Positions 50,985 through 63,352 of a DNA stretch of 64,000 nucleotides are shown here, piece by piece. Origin of the DNA: Misgurnus anguillicaudatus. Taxonomy: Eukaryota > Chordata > Actinopteri > Cypriniformes > Cobitidae. The notes beneath the pieces are model-generated. The model made no database searches, was not told the origin of the DNA, and worked only from the letters and a program-made list of their open reading frames with translations. A program made the translations under genes and the position numbers. The stretch is from assembly GCF_027580225.2 (NCBI RefSeq), contig NC_073342.2:19046501-19110500 (forward strand), read 5' to 3'. The first letter of the stretch is position 1; each line of letters opens with the position of its first letter.

Positions 50985-51339
50985 AGGGAAACTCCAGTGT
51001 TTTTGAAAATTTTCTAGCTCCCCTAGAGTTAAACATTAGATTTTTACCGTTTTAGAATCCATTTAGCCGATCTCCGGGTCTAGCGATACTACTTTTAGCA
51101 TAGCTTAGCATAATCCATTGAATCCGATTAGACCATTAGCATAGCGCTTTAATGATAATACGCAGTGCCTGAAAATAGAAAGTAACCAAGGGAACTATTT
51201 TCGGTCGCTGCGTAATATCATTGCGCCTGCAGCCATGGTATGGCAGCAAAGTCCTTGATTATTACCCCAGAATGAGAGTATAGTTCCTAGGCATATCGGC
51301 CTTGAAAATCGCAACTTTTAATTTTCCGTCGGTCTTAAT

Positions 51340-52490
51340 GTCAGAATTTTGGCAGGAGGAAGAACCAAACAGCAAACAGAACAGGGCAAACACAAGTCTA
51401 ACAATACTACACTAAACCTCAAAATGAACAAACACTAGACATCGACTGGGACATGAAACTAACTGGCAAAACTTATGCTGAGTTTACACCAACCGCGTTT
51501 CAGGCGTCAAAATCGCGTCTACCGCGCCTAGTTTGCCGCTTGAACACTTTGAATGCATTTGCCCGTGTAGAGCGGAGTAGACGCACGGAAAATTAAACAT
51601 TTGAAGCGCGTCAGAGGCAAACTCCGCTTCTTGTGGGAGGGGCAAGTGCTATGCGGTTGTCTGTTTGCAAGATGACTGATGTTGATTGTGCATTTATCGA
51701 GAGAGCTACCAGTTTGTATTTGGTAACCTCACTATAAGGGAAAGTAAACAGCACGGGTCGATAAATGTCAAAAGTGAAATGTGTATTACAACTTACTAGG
51801 TTGCACGATGTCCTCACTGACACTCTTCCAAGCCAGGTCCTTTTTATTCCTGTCTCTAGATAAATAAGAGCTTGTGTCGTATAGCTCCGGGTGACTGCTC
51901 ACGGACAATATCAAGCGTACCTTCAGGTTGAATGAGTGACTCCGGGCGGGGCTGCCTCCACAGCAGCAAGCAGGCTCCTGATTGGTTAACGCGGCGCGAA
52001 ATTTCCGCCAAAATTCTAATTTTTCAACTCAGGCATCAGCCGGCAATTCGCGTCAAACACAAAATGCACAAAAAGCACAATTCGTGCCTTTCGCGCGAGC
52101 TAGACGCGGGGATGAGCCGAAAACGCGTCTTCCGCGCCGCGCCAAATGCCTCATCTGCGCCGCGGGACCTCCTGACGCACGTCAACGTTAACATTGAAAT
52201 CACTCGCACTTCACGCCTCTACCGCGGTTGGTGTTAACGCAGCATTACAGGTAACAAGGCACGAAAGATCAGACAAACCCGTAATGGGCAAACACAAGGA
52301 CAAAATAGGGACAAAATAAATTACATACACCTGGAAATCATTACAAGTAAGGGATCGGGGAAAAGGTGACGAGACCCGGGAAATGCGTGGTCAAAATAAA
52401 CCAACGCACCTCCCACTTTTTAGTTGTCAGGACCCTGCCATACTGAACTAGACCTAAATACAAAACAAGGATCTGGCAGGATCCTGACAC
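51340..52490. mobile_element. element D, ends TGTCAG, inside family C
   Basis: Ends tgtcagaattttggcagg and the complement of tgtcaggatcctgccaga. Non-coding; itself interrupted by the 769-bp element F. Confidence 0.5.
51476..52244. mobile_element. Harbinger-like MITE F with TTA duplication, inside D
   Basis: Ends tgctgagtttacaccaaccg and the complement of tgctgcgttaacaccaaccg; flanked by TTA at 51473-51475 and 52245-52247, the 3-bp target type of PIF/Harbinger. CpG-rich interior, no transposase. Confidence 0.75.
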
Positions 52491-52858
52491 TTAAAGGCTC
52501 TCTAAGCGAATCTGCGAGACGTTAGTTATTGTTGACGTTTGAAACTGTTTTCAAACAGACGGAGCGTAGCTAACTCCTCCCCCTCCCTTCCGTGCTTTCA
52601 TGAACGTGCCCAACCCCCACCCCCAAATCCTTTTTGTCGTTTATTCGCTGGAATACTTTGTTTTGTTTTGTGATGCTAGGTTTGGCCACTATGTTGATAT
52701 TGCCGTTTGTGAAGCCTGGGCTGTCTACAGAGATCGCGTTTTTTTTTACAGTTTGATCAGCGGACAGGCAGCAAGCAGATAGTGAGGAGATGTTTCCGGT
52801 ATGTAACAAAAAATGTTTTATGGTCTTAAACGCTTCAATTCGCTTAGAGCGCCTTTAA
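52491..52858. mobile_element. TTAA-flanked MITE E, adjacent to D
   Basis: 360-bp body (52495-52854) between TTAA copies; ends aggctctctaagcgaat and the complement of aggcgctctaagcgaat. Confidence 0.8.
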
Positions 52859-53090
52859 TACACTATGTAACTCCAGAAGAATCAAGTTTTAAATAGGAAA
52901 AATGTCGAAACTCTTTGGTTATTTTTTTAGGTGCGATGCTAATGGTCTAATCAGATTCTATGGATTATGCTAAGCTATGCTAGCGCCAGACCCGGATATC
53001 AGCTGAATGAATTCCAAAATGGTAAAAATCCAATTTTTAACTCTAGGGGAGCTGGAAAATGAGCATATTTTCAAAAAAAGTGGACTGTCT

Positions 53091-54706
53091 CATTATTTAG
53101 CAAGTTATCACATATCGATTTTGTCATCAATATCGTATTTGGCCTCAATATTGTGAAGCCCTACCACCTAGTGGTGCGACTTCCCTAAAGGGACTTTGAT
53201 TTTAGTCTGGGACCAGGTTTAAACCCTTTCTGGAAAATCATGCCATAGAGTATTTCTGGGTTTTTTTTGTGTTTTGTGGAGCTTCACAGAACTACTGTTA
53301 TATCAGCAACAGTTACATAACAAAATGTCTACTTTTGGGAAATAAAATATCAGCATACAGACTTGCAATGATGTGAGGGCAAGTAAATAATGTCATAATT
53401 TTGGATGAACTGTCCCTTTAACATGAATTTCTGTGAGATTCATCGAGCTGATGCAGTCGGTGTAAACCCAGGTTTATTGCAATTAGAGAAGGACATAAAT
53501 TTAACACTTGGCAATGCGCTAACATCAGTCTCGTGTATGGTGCCAAGTTACTCTGTTGGACTCAGACAGCATCCCATTTGTACACCTGGGAATGATGATA
53601 ACCTGCAAGAGTTTGATCAGCTTTTCTCATCCTGCACCATTTATCACCATCTTGTACTGTTGTAAACTCCTGATGTAAATCCTGTTGATTAATGTTAAAA
53701 GAAAAGGCCTTGGAATAAAGTTGGAGGCTTTGCCTTCAAAACAAACTCCCATTTGTGCTCTAACAGGTTTTATGTGAGATAGTTTAAGTGAGAAATTGTA
53801 TTTCGGTAAATTATTAAAGCATGCATTAATCTTGTTGATAAACCTGGTCTGCACTATTCGTACATCTCCACTGCTGAGTTCAAGGTCTTGAAACTTGCTT
53901 CTCGTCCAGAGAGAAGCTATAAATGTCAATCAAAAAATACACGGCACACCTACACTGTCAGGCAGTTACAGAGATTGACCGTGTTGTGCCTAAACCCCAT
54001 ATACACACTATATTTTAAGACACTTTTTGCGTTCCCTATCTCACTTGTCATTCAGAGCATTTTTATTTCAACGCAGAATATATACATTACATTCAGAGCA
54101 GAAATCACTTTTACACAGCACAACTGGATTTTAGGTTTTGAGTGTGAATTTGTCCCTTTTCATTTTGAGATTGAATTTGGTTGATGTATGTTGTATGAAT
54201 GAAACCACAACACCAGTAAGGATCTAAGCGACTTTGACAATTTCAAATTGTGATGGCTAGATGACAATAGATGATGGCTAGGGTCAGATCATCTCCAAAA
54301 CTGCAGCTCTTGTGGGGTGTTCCCAGTCTGCAGTTGTCAGACCCTATCAAAAGTGGTCCAAGGAATGAAAAGAGGTGAACCGGCGACAGGGTCATGGGTG
54401 GCCAAGGCTCATTGATGCACGTGGGGAGCGAAGGCTTGCTTGCAATCTCTGTCCGTTTTACATTAACTGAGTCAGTGGCTCCTGCCTGAGTCTTATTTCC
54501 CAGAGATCCATTAAAAGTAAAGTGTCCGGTTTTCACCCCCATGTGAACCATACGTGCAGAGTTTGGGCAGTCTGTTTGAAGACTGTTATTATCGTTGTAA
54601 TCTTATTCTTGGACACCATTTCTGCAGTCTGTTTGGTAAATGTCTTATGCAAACACAAACTAAATGTCTTGTAACAACACACAAACTGGAAATGTTCTTA
54701 TTCTGC
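53091..54706 (+). other. galnt18 intron 1, second part
   Basis: No gene. A fragment like atatcgattttgtcatcaat near 53110 is the remnant of an 'atcgcaatat' repeat also present near 59820. Confidence 0.45.
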
Positions 54707-56043
54707 AAAAAAGCATTTGAACACCTGTCTATCTGCTAGAATTCTGACCCTCAAAGACCTGTTAGTCTGCCTTTAAAATGTCCACCTCCACTCCATTTAT
54801 TATCCTAAATTAGATGCACCTGTTTGAGGTCGTTAGCTGTATAAAGACACCTGTCCACCCCATACAAACAGTAAGAATCCAACTACTAACATGGCCAAGA
54901 CCAAAGAGCTGTCCAAAGACACAAGAGACAAAATTGTACATCTCCGCAAGGCTGGAAAGGGCTACGGGGAAATTGCCTAGCAGATTGGTGAAAAAGGTCC
55001 ACTGTTGGATCAATCATTAGAAAATGGAAGAAGCAAAACAAGACTGTCAACCTCCCTCGGACTGGGGCTCCATGCAAGATCTCACCTCGTGGGGTCTCAA
55101 TGATCCTAAGAAAGGTGAGAAATCAGCCCAGAACTACACGGGAAGAGCTGGTCAATGACCTGAAAAGAGCTGGGACCACCGTTTCCAAGGTTACTGTTGG
55201 TAATACACTAAGACGTCATGGTTTGAAATCATGCATGGCACGGAAGGTTCCCCTGCTTAAACCAGCACATGTCCAGGCCCATCTTAAGTTTGCCAATGAC
55301 TATTTGGATGATTCAGAGAAGTCATGGATGAAATTCACGTGGTCAGATGAGACCAAAATAGAACTTTTTGGTCATAATTCCACTAAACGTGTTTGGAGGA
55401 AGAAGAATGATGAGTACCATCCCAAAAACACCATCCTTACTGTGAAGCATGGGGGTTGTAGCATCATGCTTTGGGGGTGTTTTTCTGCACATGGGACAGG
55501 GCGACTGCACTGTATTAAGGAGAGGATGACCGGGGCCATGTATTGCGAGATTTTGGGGAACAACCTCCTTCCCTCAGTTAGAGCAATGAAGATGGGTCGA
55601 GGCTGGGTCTTCCAACATGACAATGACCCGAAGCACACAGCCTGGATAACCAAAGAGTGGCTCTGTAAGAAGCATATCAGGGTTCTGCCATGGTCTAGCC
55701 AGTCTCCAGACCTAAACCCAATAGAGAATCTTTGGAGGGAGCTCAAACTCCATGTTTCTCAGCGACAGGCTAAAAACCTGACTGATCTAGAGAAGATCTG
55801 TGTGGAGAAGTGGGCCAAAATCCCTCCTGCAGTGTGTGCAAACCTGAAAAAACTACAGGAAACGTTTGACCTCTGTAATTGCAAAGAAAGGCTACTGTAC
55901 CAAATATTAACATTGACTTTCTCAGGTGTTCAAATACTTATTTGCAGCTGTATCGTACAAATAAATAGTTAAAAAATTAAACATTGTAATTTCTATGTTT
56001 AGATAAAAATAGCAGGGTGTTCAAATACTTATTTTCCTCACTG
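54707..56043 (+). mobile_element. Tc1-like transposon, left end truncated
   Basis: Right end gcagggtgttcaaatactta...ctcactg followed by TA (56044-56045). The left inverted repeat is missing; similarity starts near 54707 (catttgaacacctgtctatc). Contains the transposase remnant described separately. Confidence 0.88.
54891..55972 (+). pseudogene. Tc1-like transposase, degraded N-terminus
   Basis: The normal start would be MAKTKELSKDTRDKI at about 54891. A TAG stop (54978-54980) and a shift near 54990 break the DNA-binding half; the downstream frame 55100-55972 (290 codons) stays open. It retains the catalytic D (TWSDETK), D ([10 protein letters not shown]) and E (PIENLW) of a DD34E enzyme. Product, if any, would lack the paired helix-turn-helix region, so it should not bind its ends. 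Confidence 0.88.
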
Positions 56044-56045
56044 TA

Positions 56046-56420
56046 TATATAAGTCTTACGATTTACATCCAGAACATGATGCATGACGGGGTACTCTTAG
56101 CCCTGAATACCGCTCCGATGAAAGTGTGGGTTAAGTGTGCGTTAAGGGCACTGCACTTTGTCAGTTTTAAGACTTGGGACAGTCTTGCGCCCTACTTCGT
56201 GACATGTGCATGTAGCCTAAGACAACATAGTGACAGTAACGCGCTCTATAGAGCAGCATGGCCAGCGGTGTATGTAGATAAAAACAGCTCATTCTAAAGT
56301 AATAATTACATAACAGTTCATTTTTTAAGGTCTTAATATGCACCACTGATAATATAGTTATGTATCTTATATTGCATTTCTGTCAAGAGATCCTTCTAAA
56401 AGATACACAGTAGACCTTTT
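56046..56420. mobile_element. family I element copy 2, truncated
   Basis: Shares atgcaccactgataatatag, gtcaagagatccttctaaaa and the terminal agtagaccttt with copy 1 at 24625-25005, in opposite orientation. Confidence 0.55.
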
Positions 56421-59400
56421 ATGGCAAAAACACATACAAATGTTTTGTTTTTAGTGCAAACACCTCCTAGATGGATGGTTCTTGCCAATTTATAGTGCAA
56501 AAAGCACCAGACCTTTTGCCGCAGTCAAGATATGCCTACAAGAGGTAATTGCTGCAGTTTCATTTGATGGAGAAATTACACATTTTAATGTTTTTATAAT
56601 ATAGCTTATATCAAAAGAAATTGCATTATCACACCAGCTCTGGAAATGCTCTACCTTCTGCATCTATAGCTGTACTCTGATTTTATGCCCCTGTTTAATT
56701 TAACTATCCTCTTTGAAGCTTTTGTAGGTGTAATCTGCTGATGTTTTAACAAGATCCAGTGTATGGAAAGTGCAGCAGAGCCTTTGATTCATGAGCTCAT
56801 TGAGGAGTGCTGTAGAAACAGCTGCTGTTTTGCTCTGTGTCCAGCAGTGATGTACCGAGCGAGGATAACTTATTCAATCTCTTCTCATTTTCTTGCAGTT
56901 CTGCACTAGAGATCAGCTGGGTGCCTGTGTGGTATAACAATTCCACCCGCACACAGTTATTTTTCTTTTCTCTCCCGTCCACAAGTTCATAAGTGCACAA
57001 GTCACACTTTCGAGCAAAGCGTCACCCCTCTAATTCATTTCAGGCCATTTCATTACAGGCACCTTCTTGACAATTCGTTCGGGGTGTTTTGTGCACACCT
57101 TCCTCGGGCATGAGTTGTCTTCTGGAGCCATTACTGTTAAAGGCCACCTGAGATTTTTATCATTATCCAAGGCCTTTTTGTCAGCTGTTCTCTCATTATA
57201 AGATAGGACATACAAAGGTTCTTGTTTTACTGTCACGCTTTGCTTGCTGATGGAAGTGGAGGTAACTGTTGAAGGGAGCAGAAAAGAGTTTACTGTAAAA
57301 CATGGGCACAACGTAACAAAAATCTTCTTCACACTCTGCAAACGTCTTGATTGGCTCTTTAAAATGAGTTGCAGTTAATTAAAAGTGGGTAATTGCAAGA
57401 CACCCATCAGATTTTGCTAATCAAATGAGTTCTCTCTGTGAGCGCTCAGTCTAGACAACAAAATTGAATTAATCTGAAGCTTTGCTATGAAGAGGGACAC
57501 GCATTTTACTTGTTTTTGTGTGATTAATGATTATAGGCCCACAGAAGTGCCTTGAAATTCAAAGCTGGGGCATAATTTCCACAGAAACAGGAAGTTGATG
57601 GTACATACTGAGTGGCATGGGATGAGGGGACATCCAGCCCCTTTTAAAATAGCCAATAGCATTTACCCCACATCCTGGAATGTGATAAGAAGATAAAGTT
57701 CAGAATGATGTCTGGCAAGATGAGAAATTCATAAATCTTTTAAAAAAAAACTGGTTTTAAAAGCATGCATCAGGTTTATTTCAATGATCATAGTGTATTT
57801 ATGTTGATTTTATGCAATAAAAAATACATTTGCACCATTTTTATGAAAGTTAAGACTGAATGGGCCTGAAAATGTCAAATGGTGTAACCGCCAATTGCGC
57901 CAAAGAATGAGAAATATTAAATATTTTATCCACCTTGATGGCATGTAAGCGTAATCATCAAACATTTTTTATTTTAAAATATCATTTTAATAGTTATTTC
58001 TAAATGTAAATTTGAATGCGTTTTTTGTAATATTTGTCTGAAAACAGCTTTGTTTTTTAAATAATCTTTGACAAATTATTTGAAAATGTATGAAAAAAAT
58101 CATATTACACTAAACTAGATGATTACAATAGAGGGGTTGCAAGTTTACAAACATTGCAGGGTGCGCGCGCATCCAGGAGGCAGAAAGCCCGATTGGTGAG
58201 CTGATCCGCTACTGCAACAACCTTAATTATTGAAGCGTTCTTTATTGTTTGTATATAAATAAGACTTGATTTTAGTTGGATCTGTTTTTCTGTCTTTATT
58301 TTTGCAGTGTTACTGTGATACATGTATGAATTATAATGTTATAATTATAATGCTAGTAACGTAATAGTCGCATCTACTGGTATGTTAACATCAGGCACCC
58401 AGCACTGACTCTGTTTGTACTATTTTCCACGCAACAATTCCTTGGCATTTTGACTTACAGACACCGCTACTAGCATACAACACAATTCACTTCTCTTCTT
58501 TCTGCCTCTCAGTTGCGCGCGCAACAGGTTAGTGACGTCGCCGTGCAACCCGTCTATTGGCATACGATAGAGATTTTAAATCTATTGCACTATCGCGATA
58601 ATGCGTGTTGATGACGCAATCTACCCGCGAACTTTAGAGCCACGAGCTGCAGCCGAATAAACATGGATGAAAGCGTCAGATTTAAGAGTATTCCTGGTCC
58701 GAAAATAAAACGAGTTGTTTAAAATTGTCCTGTGTGACGCTGTAGCCATCACACCCAGATATTATGCACAGCTACTTCATGTACTACGGCTTATCAGTAA
58801 GTCCATATCAATCTGAAATCACTGTTGTTTTGAGTCGTTTAAAACATGCATTTGAAAAAGCAACACTCGTCAAACATAATCACTATACCTATTCTTTATT
58901 ATAATGAAAATACCTAAAAAGGTTTGAAGAACAGCAATATTAATTTATCCTTAAGACATTTCCTGGAGCTGCGTGTGTCTGGTTCTTTCGTCTGCAGCGC
59001 ATATTAAGTTTCTGCCCGAGAGCGCCCCCTGGCTTTTGGATGTAGTGGCATTTCACCGTAATTCATTGAGAAGCATAGTAAGCATTATCAGCCAATTTAT
59101 AGGTGCACCCCTAATTTAGGTCTGTGTCTCTGCCTACCAACCACATTTTTTTTGCCATGGTTTATGCATCTGATGGAGAACAAACTGTGCCATTTCTCTA
59201 ATTAGGTTGCTCTGTATTTTGCACCTGGTTACTTTTGGCATATTTCTTGTGTTTAAAAAATTTTTTTTAGTTTAAATGCAAAATACACTTATGTTTTTCC
59301 CAAACTATTTGTGTTGATTTGTTATATAAACAAATGATTTACATAAAGTTTTTCCGGACCTATGTAAATGATGAGAATTCAGATTTGGACCTTTGAATGT

Positions 59401-60228
59401 AAACTTTGAGAACCCCTGCTGTAGAGCAAGGGGTGTCCAATACGGCAATGCTGGTAGATCGCACATAAGTTAACTGCTGCTCCACACGTGAAATTAGCAT
59501 TATGGTCTAGTAATTGTGAAACATGCAGTATATATATATGCAGTATAGTCCTCACAAGCATTTAAAGTGTTTAGTGTTATAAAAATAATTAACTGTTTTT
59601 AGCAGATAGATCTTGTCGGCTTTATCATTTTAAAAGTAAATCACCACACAAAAAAGTCTGGACACCCCTGCTGTAGAGTGTGTCAGGCAAAAGTTCCAGC
59701 TAAGAGAGGTAACAAGACTAATCTGGATATTAACGGTTTACTTTTACTTTTTTAGCAGTTTGGCTTTTCTAAGGGTCTATATAACCTGTTCTGAAATGAG
59801 TCTATTAAAATTATTATATCGCAATACATATCGCTATCGCAAGAGGCTGCAATGTATAACGCAATATGGATTTTAGGCCATATCGCCCATCCCCACATTG
59901 ACATTTTTGCAATTATCCCCCAAATATTCTTTCAAAATGAAATAAAACCAGAAATTTTTGACTTGGTCCTCAAAAAAAGAGAATGTATGTAACCTGCAAA
60001 TTTATTTTGAAATTTTAACCCTTTTAATTGAACCATACGGACACAAAATAATTAACGTCACGTCATTGACCCAAAAAACGTTGATCTGCATTGGCGAAAG
60101 TGACAGATTGTACGTTTTGAATGTTTATATTTTCTAAATAACATCAATTTATGTTTTAGAATACACTAGTTTAAAGATCAAGGCTAACATAATTTATACA
60201 AAAGATCAACTTTGATTTCATTGGGACT
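56421..60228 (+). other. galnt18 intron 1, third part
   Basis: Mostly AT-rich. A CpG-bearing patch at 58500-58800 is treated in the findings. Repeat-like stretches: gagcgccccctggcttttgg near 59020 and cccctgctgtagagc near 59410 and 59667. Nothing else recognised. Confidence 0.4.
58640..58796 (+). other. possible alternative first exon, weak
   Basis: A CpG-bearing patch precedes a 19-residue reading frame (58663-58722, starts MDESVRFKS) and a perfect donor (TCA|GTAAGT) at 58796/58797. Might be an untranslated alternative exon of galnt18 or chance within repeat DNA. Confidence 0.15.
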
Positions 60229-60525
60229 TTAAAGGGACACTCTACTTTTTTGAAAATATGCTCATTTTCCAGCTCTCCTAGAGTTAAACATTTGATTCTC
60301 ACCGTTTTGGAATCCATTTAGCTGATCTCCGGGTCTGGCGCTAGCACTTTTAGCATAGGCTAGCTTAGCATAATCCATTGAATCTGATTAGACCATTAGC
60401 ATTGCGCAAAAAAATAACCAAAGAGTTTCTATATTTTTCCTATTCGAAACTCTTTGGTTATTTTTAGCGCGATGATAATTGTCTAATCAGATTCATATTT
60501 TCAAAAAAGTGGAATATCCCTTTAA
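60229..60525. mobile_element. family C element copy 1, complete
   Basis: 289-bp body (60233-60521) between TTAA copies. Inverted ends agggacactctac... and ...gtggaatatccct, with an inner palindrome aaactctttggttatt. It is the shortest, uninterrupted copy. Confidence 0.8.
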
Positions 60526-60959
60526 GGTTAAGCGTGCAGCGGCATGTGAGCTACTTTTTTAAGGTCTTGCATGTCATGAAGTCAGCCACTGATAAACACT
60601 TTCCTCCCTCTGTCGGTGGGTTTCATTTAGATTGCATTCCGATTCACTGATTTGTCAGTCTGACAGATGTCTGATGTCCGGAGAGCAGCCTGTAATCAAG
60701 CAGGAGCCTCTGTAATCACATGAGCACCAGCTTTAATGAAAGCCAAATGATTTCTGAACTTTATCGTCCAATCAAAAGTAGCATATGACTAAGGTTTGTA
60801 TCGTGCTTGATGCAATTGTGATATGATGTACAGTATTTGCATAATTTCTGACCAATTCAAGCCATGTTTCAGACCATTGACCTCTTGATCATTTGATTTT
60901 AACAAGCTTGTCAAGTGTGCAACGCATACTTGAAATATGACCTTTGAATTTAACTGATC
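60526..60959 (+). other. galnt18 intron 1, nothing recognised
   Basis: AT-rich intron DNA; 60590-60720 is non-repetitive. Confidence 0.4.
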
Positions 60960-61122
60960 CCAGTGTGCAGTGAACACAGCTTTCCCAGCACCCAGGGAGT
61001 AATTAGGGTAAGGTGCCTTGCTAAAGGCCACCACAGTGGTAACCCACTGACCATGAGACTTGACCCGACAACTCTTGGGTTACAAGGCCGACTCTCTAAC
61101 TACTAGGCTACAACTGCCGTTT
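60960..61122 (-). mobile_element. tRNA-derived SINE, second family, minus strand
   Basis: On the minus strand: gtagcctagtagttagagag (A-box region), then gggtcaagtctc (B-box-like) and a body ending in tgggtgctgggaaagc. Different head from the SINE family at 18149 and 32437. Confidence 0.6.
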
Positions 61123-61251
61123 GAATACCACACATGTTTCTTGAGTGAAATTACTGCAATAAACAAAAGTTGTTACAGTTGTTGTATTTAATTTAATTGT
61201 TTGTTAGAAATGTTTAATTGTGATTTAGCACACAATTTTAGAGATATCTGT

Positions 61252-61650
61252 TAGGACTGTCACAATGATTAAATAATCAACTCATCCCCATTATTTGACC
61301 TCATCGCGATGATTTCAGATCACCGCAATGATTGCACATCTCTCTACAAAACACAAGGGGAGCTGCAGCGCCTGTATAAACGAGACCATATCAGATTACT
61401 TTTAAATTTGTGTATTTATATTTACTGCCAGGCAAACCTCGCAAAAGATTTAATTGAAATAATCACAACAATATGTGAAAATTATTTCATAAACAAAGAA
61501 AACAAATATGAGAATTAAATGCCAAAGCAATAAAATAGGCAATTAATCGGCATAATCGTCAAAGCCCTAAAACAGGCAATTAATTTCTATAATCGTCACA
61601 ATTTATTAGACAATTAACGTCAGCCAAATTTCATAATCGTGACAGCCCTA
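61252..61650. mobile_element. non-autonomous hAT element with exact 8-bp duplication
   Basis: 399 bp. Ends taggactgtcac and the complement of tagggctgtcac. Flanked by identical atatctgt (61244-61251 and 61651-61658). Interior has repeated aattaatcg/ataatcgtca motifs. No transposase. Confidence 0.88.
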
Positions 61651-61658
61651 ATATCTGT

Positions 61659-62790
61659 CTTTTCCCCTTCAAGTATAGGACTTTAGACTTGCATGATTGA
61701 CATAATGTCCAAAGGCGTCGCAAATATGGCTGCCTATGGCACAACCTCCTTAAATGGACTTCGCAGGAGACTCTGACCAAATGACCCAAGATTAAAAACA
61801 CTTTTGTCTTGATTTCTGTTTGAATGAGCGACTTTGAATGTCCTAGGAAACTTTTGAGCATGTTAAGGCTGCTGAAAGAATATTTAGGCTATTGCTTGGT
61901 GGCAATAAAATATCAAATTAAACCATGCACTCATCTCACTGTGACAGTTTTGTTTGTTGTAAGCAACTTAGTGGATTAGCCGAACTACCTTCATATGAGA
62001 TATTGTGACATTAACATATCCATTGAGTTTTAATACATATAGTTCCTCCCAGTAAACTTTGTTTTAATACAGTCTCTCTGAAATAAGCTTGCCATTGGCA
62101 TTTCTCTTTCAAATTGCATTTTTATTCTGTCTATATTCAGCTTCGCTAACAGAACCTAAGAGAATTGATTGGCTTGATTATGTCTTTACCAGCACCACTG
62201 TCCATTTTATGTAGAAAACAGTGAATCACAAAAAATGACTTTAGCTGGGATTTTTTACTGGCAGGGTCACATTTATTCACTTAAAAGGGAGTTTCATATC
62301 ACATTTATATGTTAGTGGTAATTTATAACCTACAAATACATAAACAAAGAATGAGCATTTAGGTTGTCAGAGCGAAAAACAAACCATAGTTACTGTTTTT
62401 CATGGTTGGACGTTTTACAAACTGACCCATGAGATTTTCATGGAGACCAGTACATAACTTGCCAAGCGGACACACCTGAGGGCTTGCGTACAAATGTCCT
62501 GCTGTGACTTTATTAACCTTTGCAATGGTTTATGTGTGCAGGGGTTTAAATCAATAGCATAATCTGAAACTCGAATCACATATGCATTGAATGAATGATG
62601 AGCAATTTTGTTGAACAGAAGAGGGTTCGAAGAGAATCGACCCAAATGTAACTTGTTTTAAAGGGCAATGAATTTGTCGATTTTATTGTTTTATACTGTT
62701 GTCTGAGGTGTACTTATGATGTTTGCGTGGTTTTTACATTCGAAAACATCAAATGGAATAAGTAATAATGTCGTGGATTTTTTCAGGAGA
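61659..62790 (+). other. galnt18 intron 1, nothing recognised
   Basis: AT-rich; parts at 62080-62200 non-repetitive. Confidence 0.4.
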
Positions 62791-63352
62791 ATCAGAGACG
62801 GTTGAGATGTAAAATTCTCTTCAAAGTATTTTATTAAAGAATTGTGTCAGACAGCTTGAAACACAATACTGGTCATAGGGTGTACACCTGGTAGAATGAT
62901 AATGACAATGACCCCGTTCTGAGTTTTTCAGTATATTATATAGTGGTCCAATATTGGTCCAGTAGCCCTGCCTTTCTTTCACTCTGTACTGTCCCAATGC
63001 CCAGCACTCAAAACCTTCAGGCCCCTTAGCTCCTTCTCATAACTCATGACAACTTGGTGATGCTGTGGCTTTATCTCTATAACATTCCAAGCTGGTACAT
63101 AAATCCTTCCATGGGTGGTAAAACTCAGTGTCTTTGTTCTCTAACACATCATACAACTATTTGCTATCCTTACCATGGACACCCTTATCTCCTCCAGGCC
63201 CAGCTGTGGACCTACACATTCATGTTCAAGCAACAGAGAGACTTAAAACTTAATTCATGTAGACCTTAACCATGAAACACATTAAAAGCATACCATATAA
63301 AACATAATACTAATCTGTAAGATAAAACACTCAAAATTTCTCCACCATATAT
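62790..63352 (-). mobile_element. possible LTR fragment
   Basis: On the minus strand a purine run (gaaggggggatatatgg, 63345-63361) could be a polypurine tract preceding an LTR, and an aataaa signal lies at about 62831-62836. No second LTR, duplication or coding domain seen. Confidence 0.2.

Larger units (their letters stand above)
50985..53090. mobile_element. family C element copy 2, carrying three further elements
   Basis: Left TTAA at 50981-50984. The outer parts (50985-51340, 52859-53090) are inverted around tttttgaaaat/attttcaaaaa and gctcccctagagttaaa/ctctaggggagctgg. In between sit elements D, F and E. Right TTAA lost. Confidence 0.75.

Noticed and set aside
51932..52237. CpG-rich 101-codon frame with basic residues
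   Set aside because: Lies in the right part of the Harbinger-like MITE; CpG content there is a property of the element.
53627..54551. Several 100-codon frames near 53.6-54.5 kb
   Set aside because: Overlapping frames on both strands without recognisable domains, in intron sequence.
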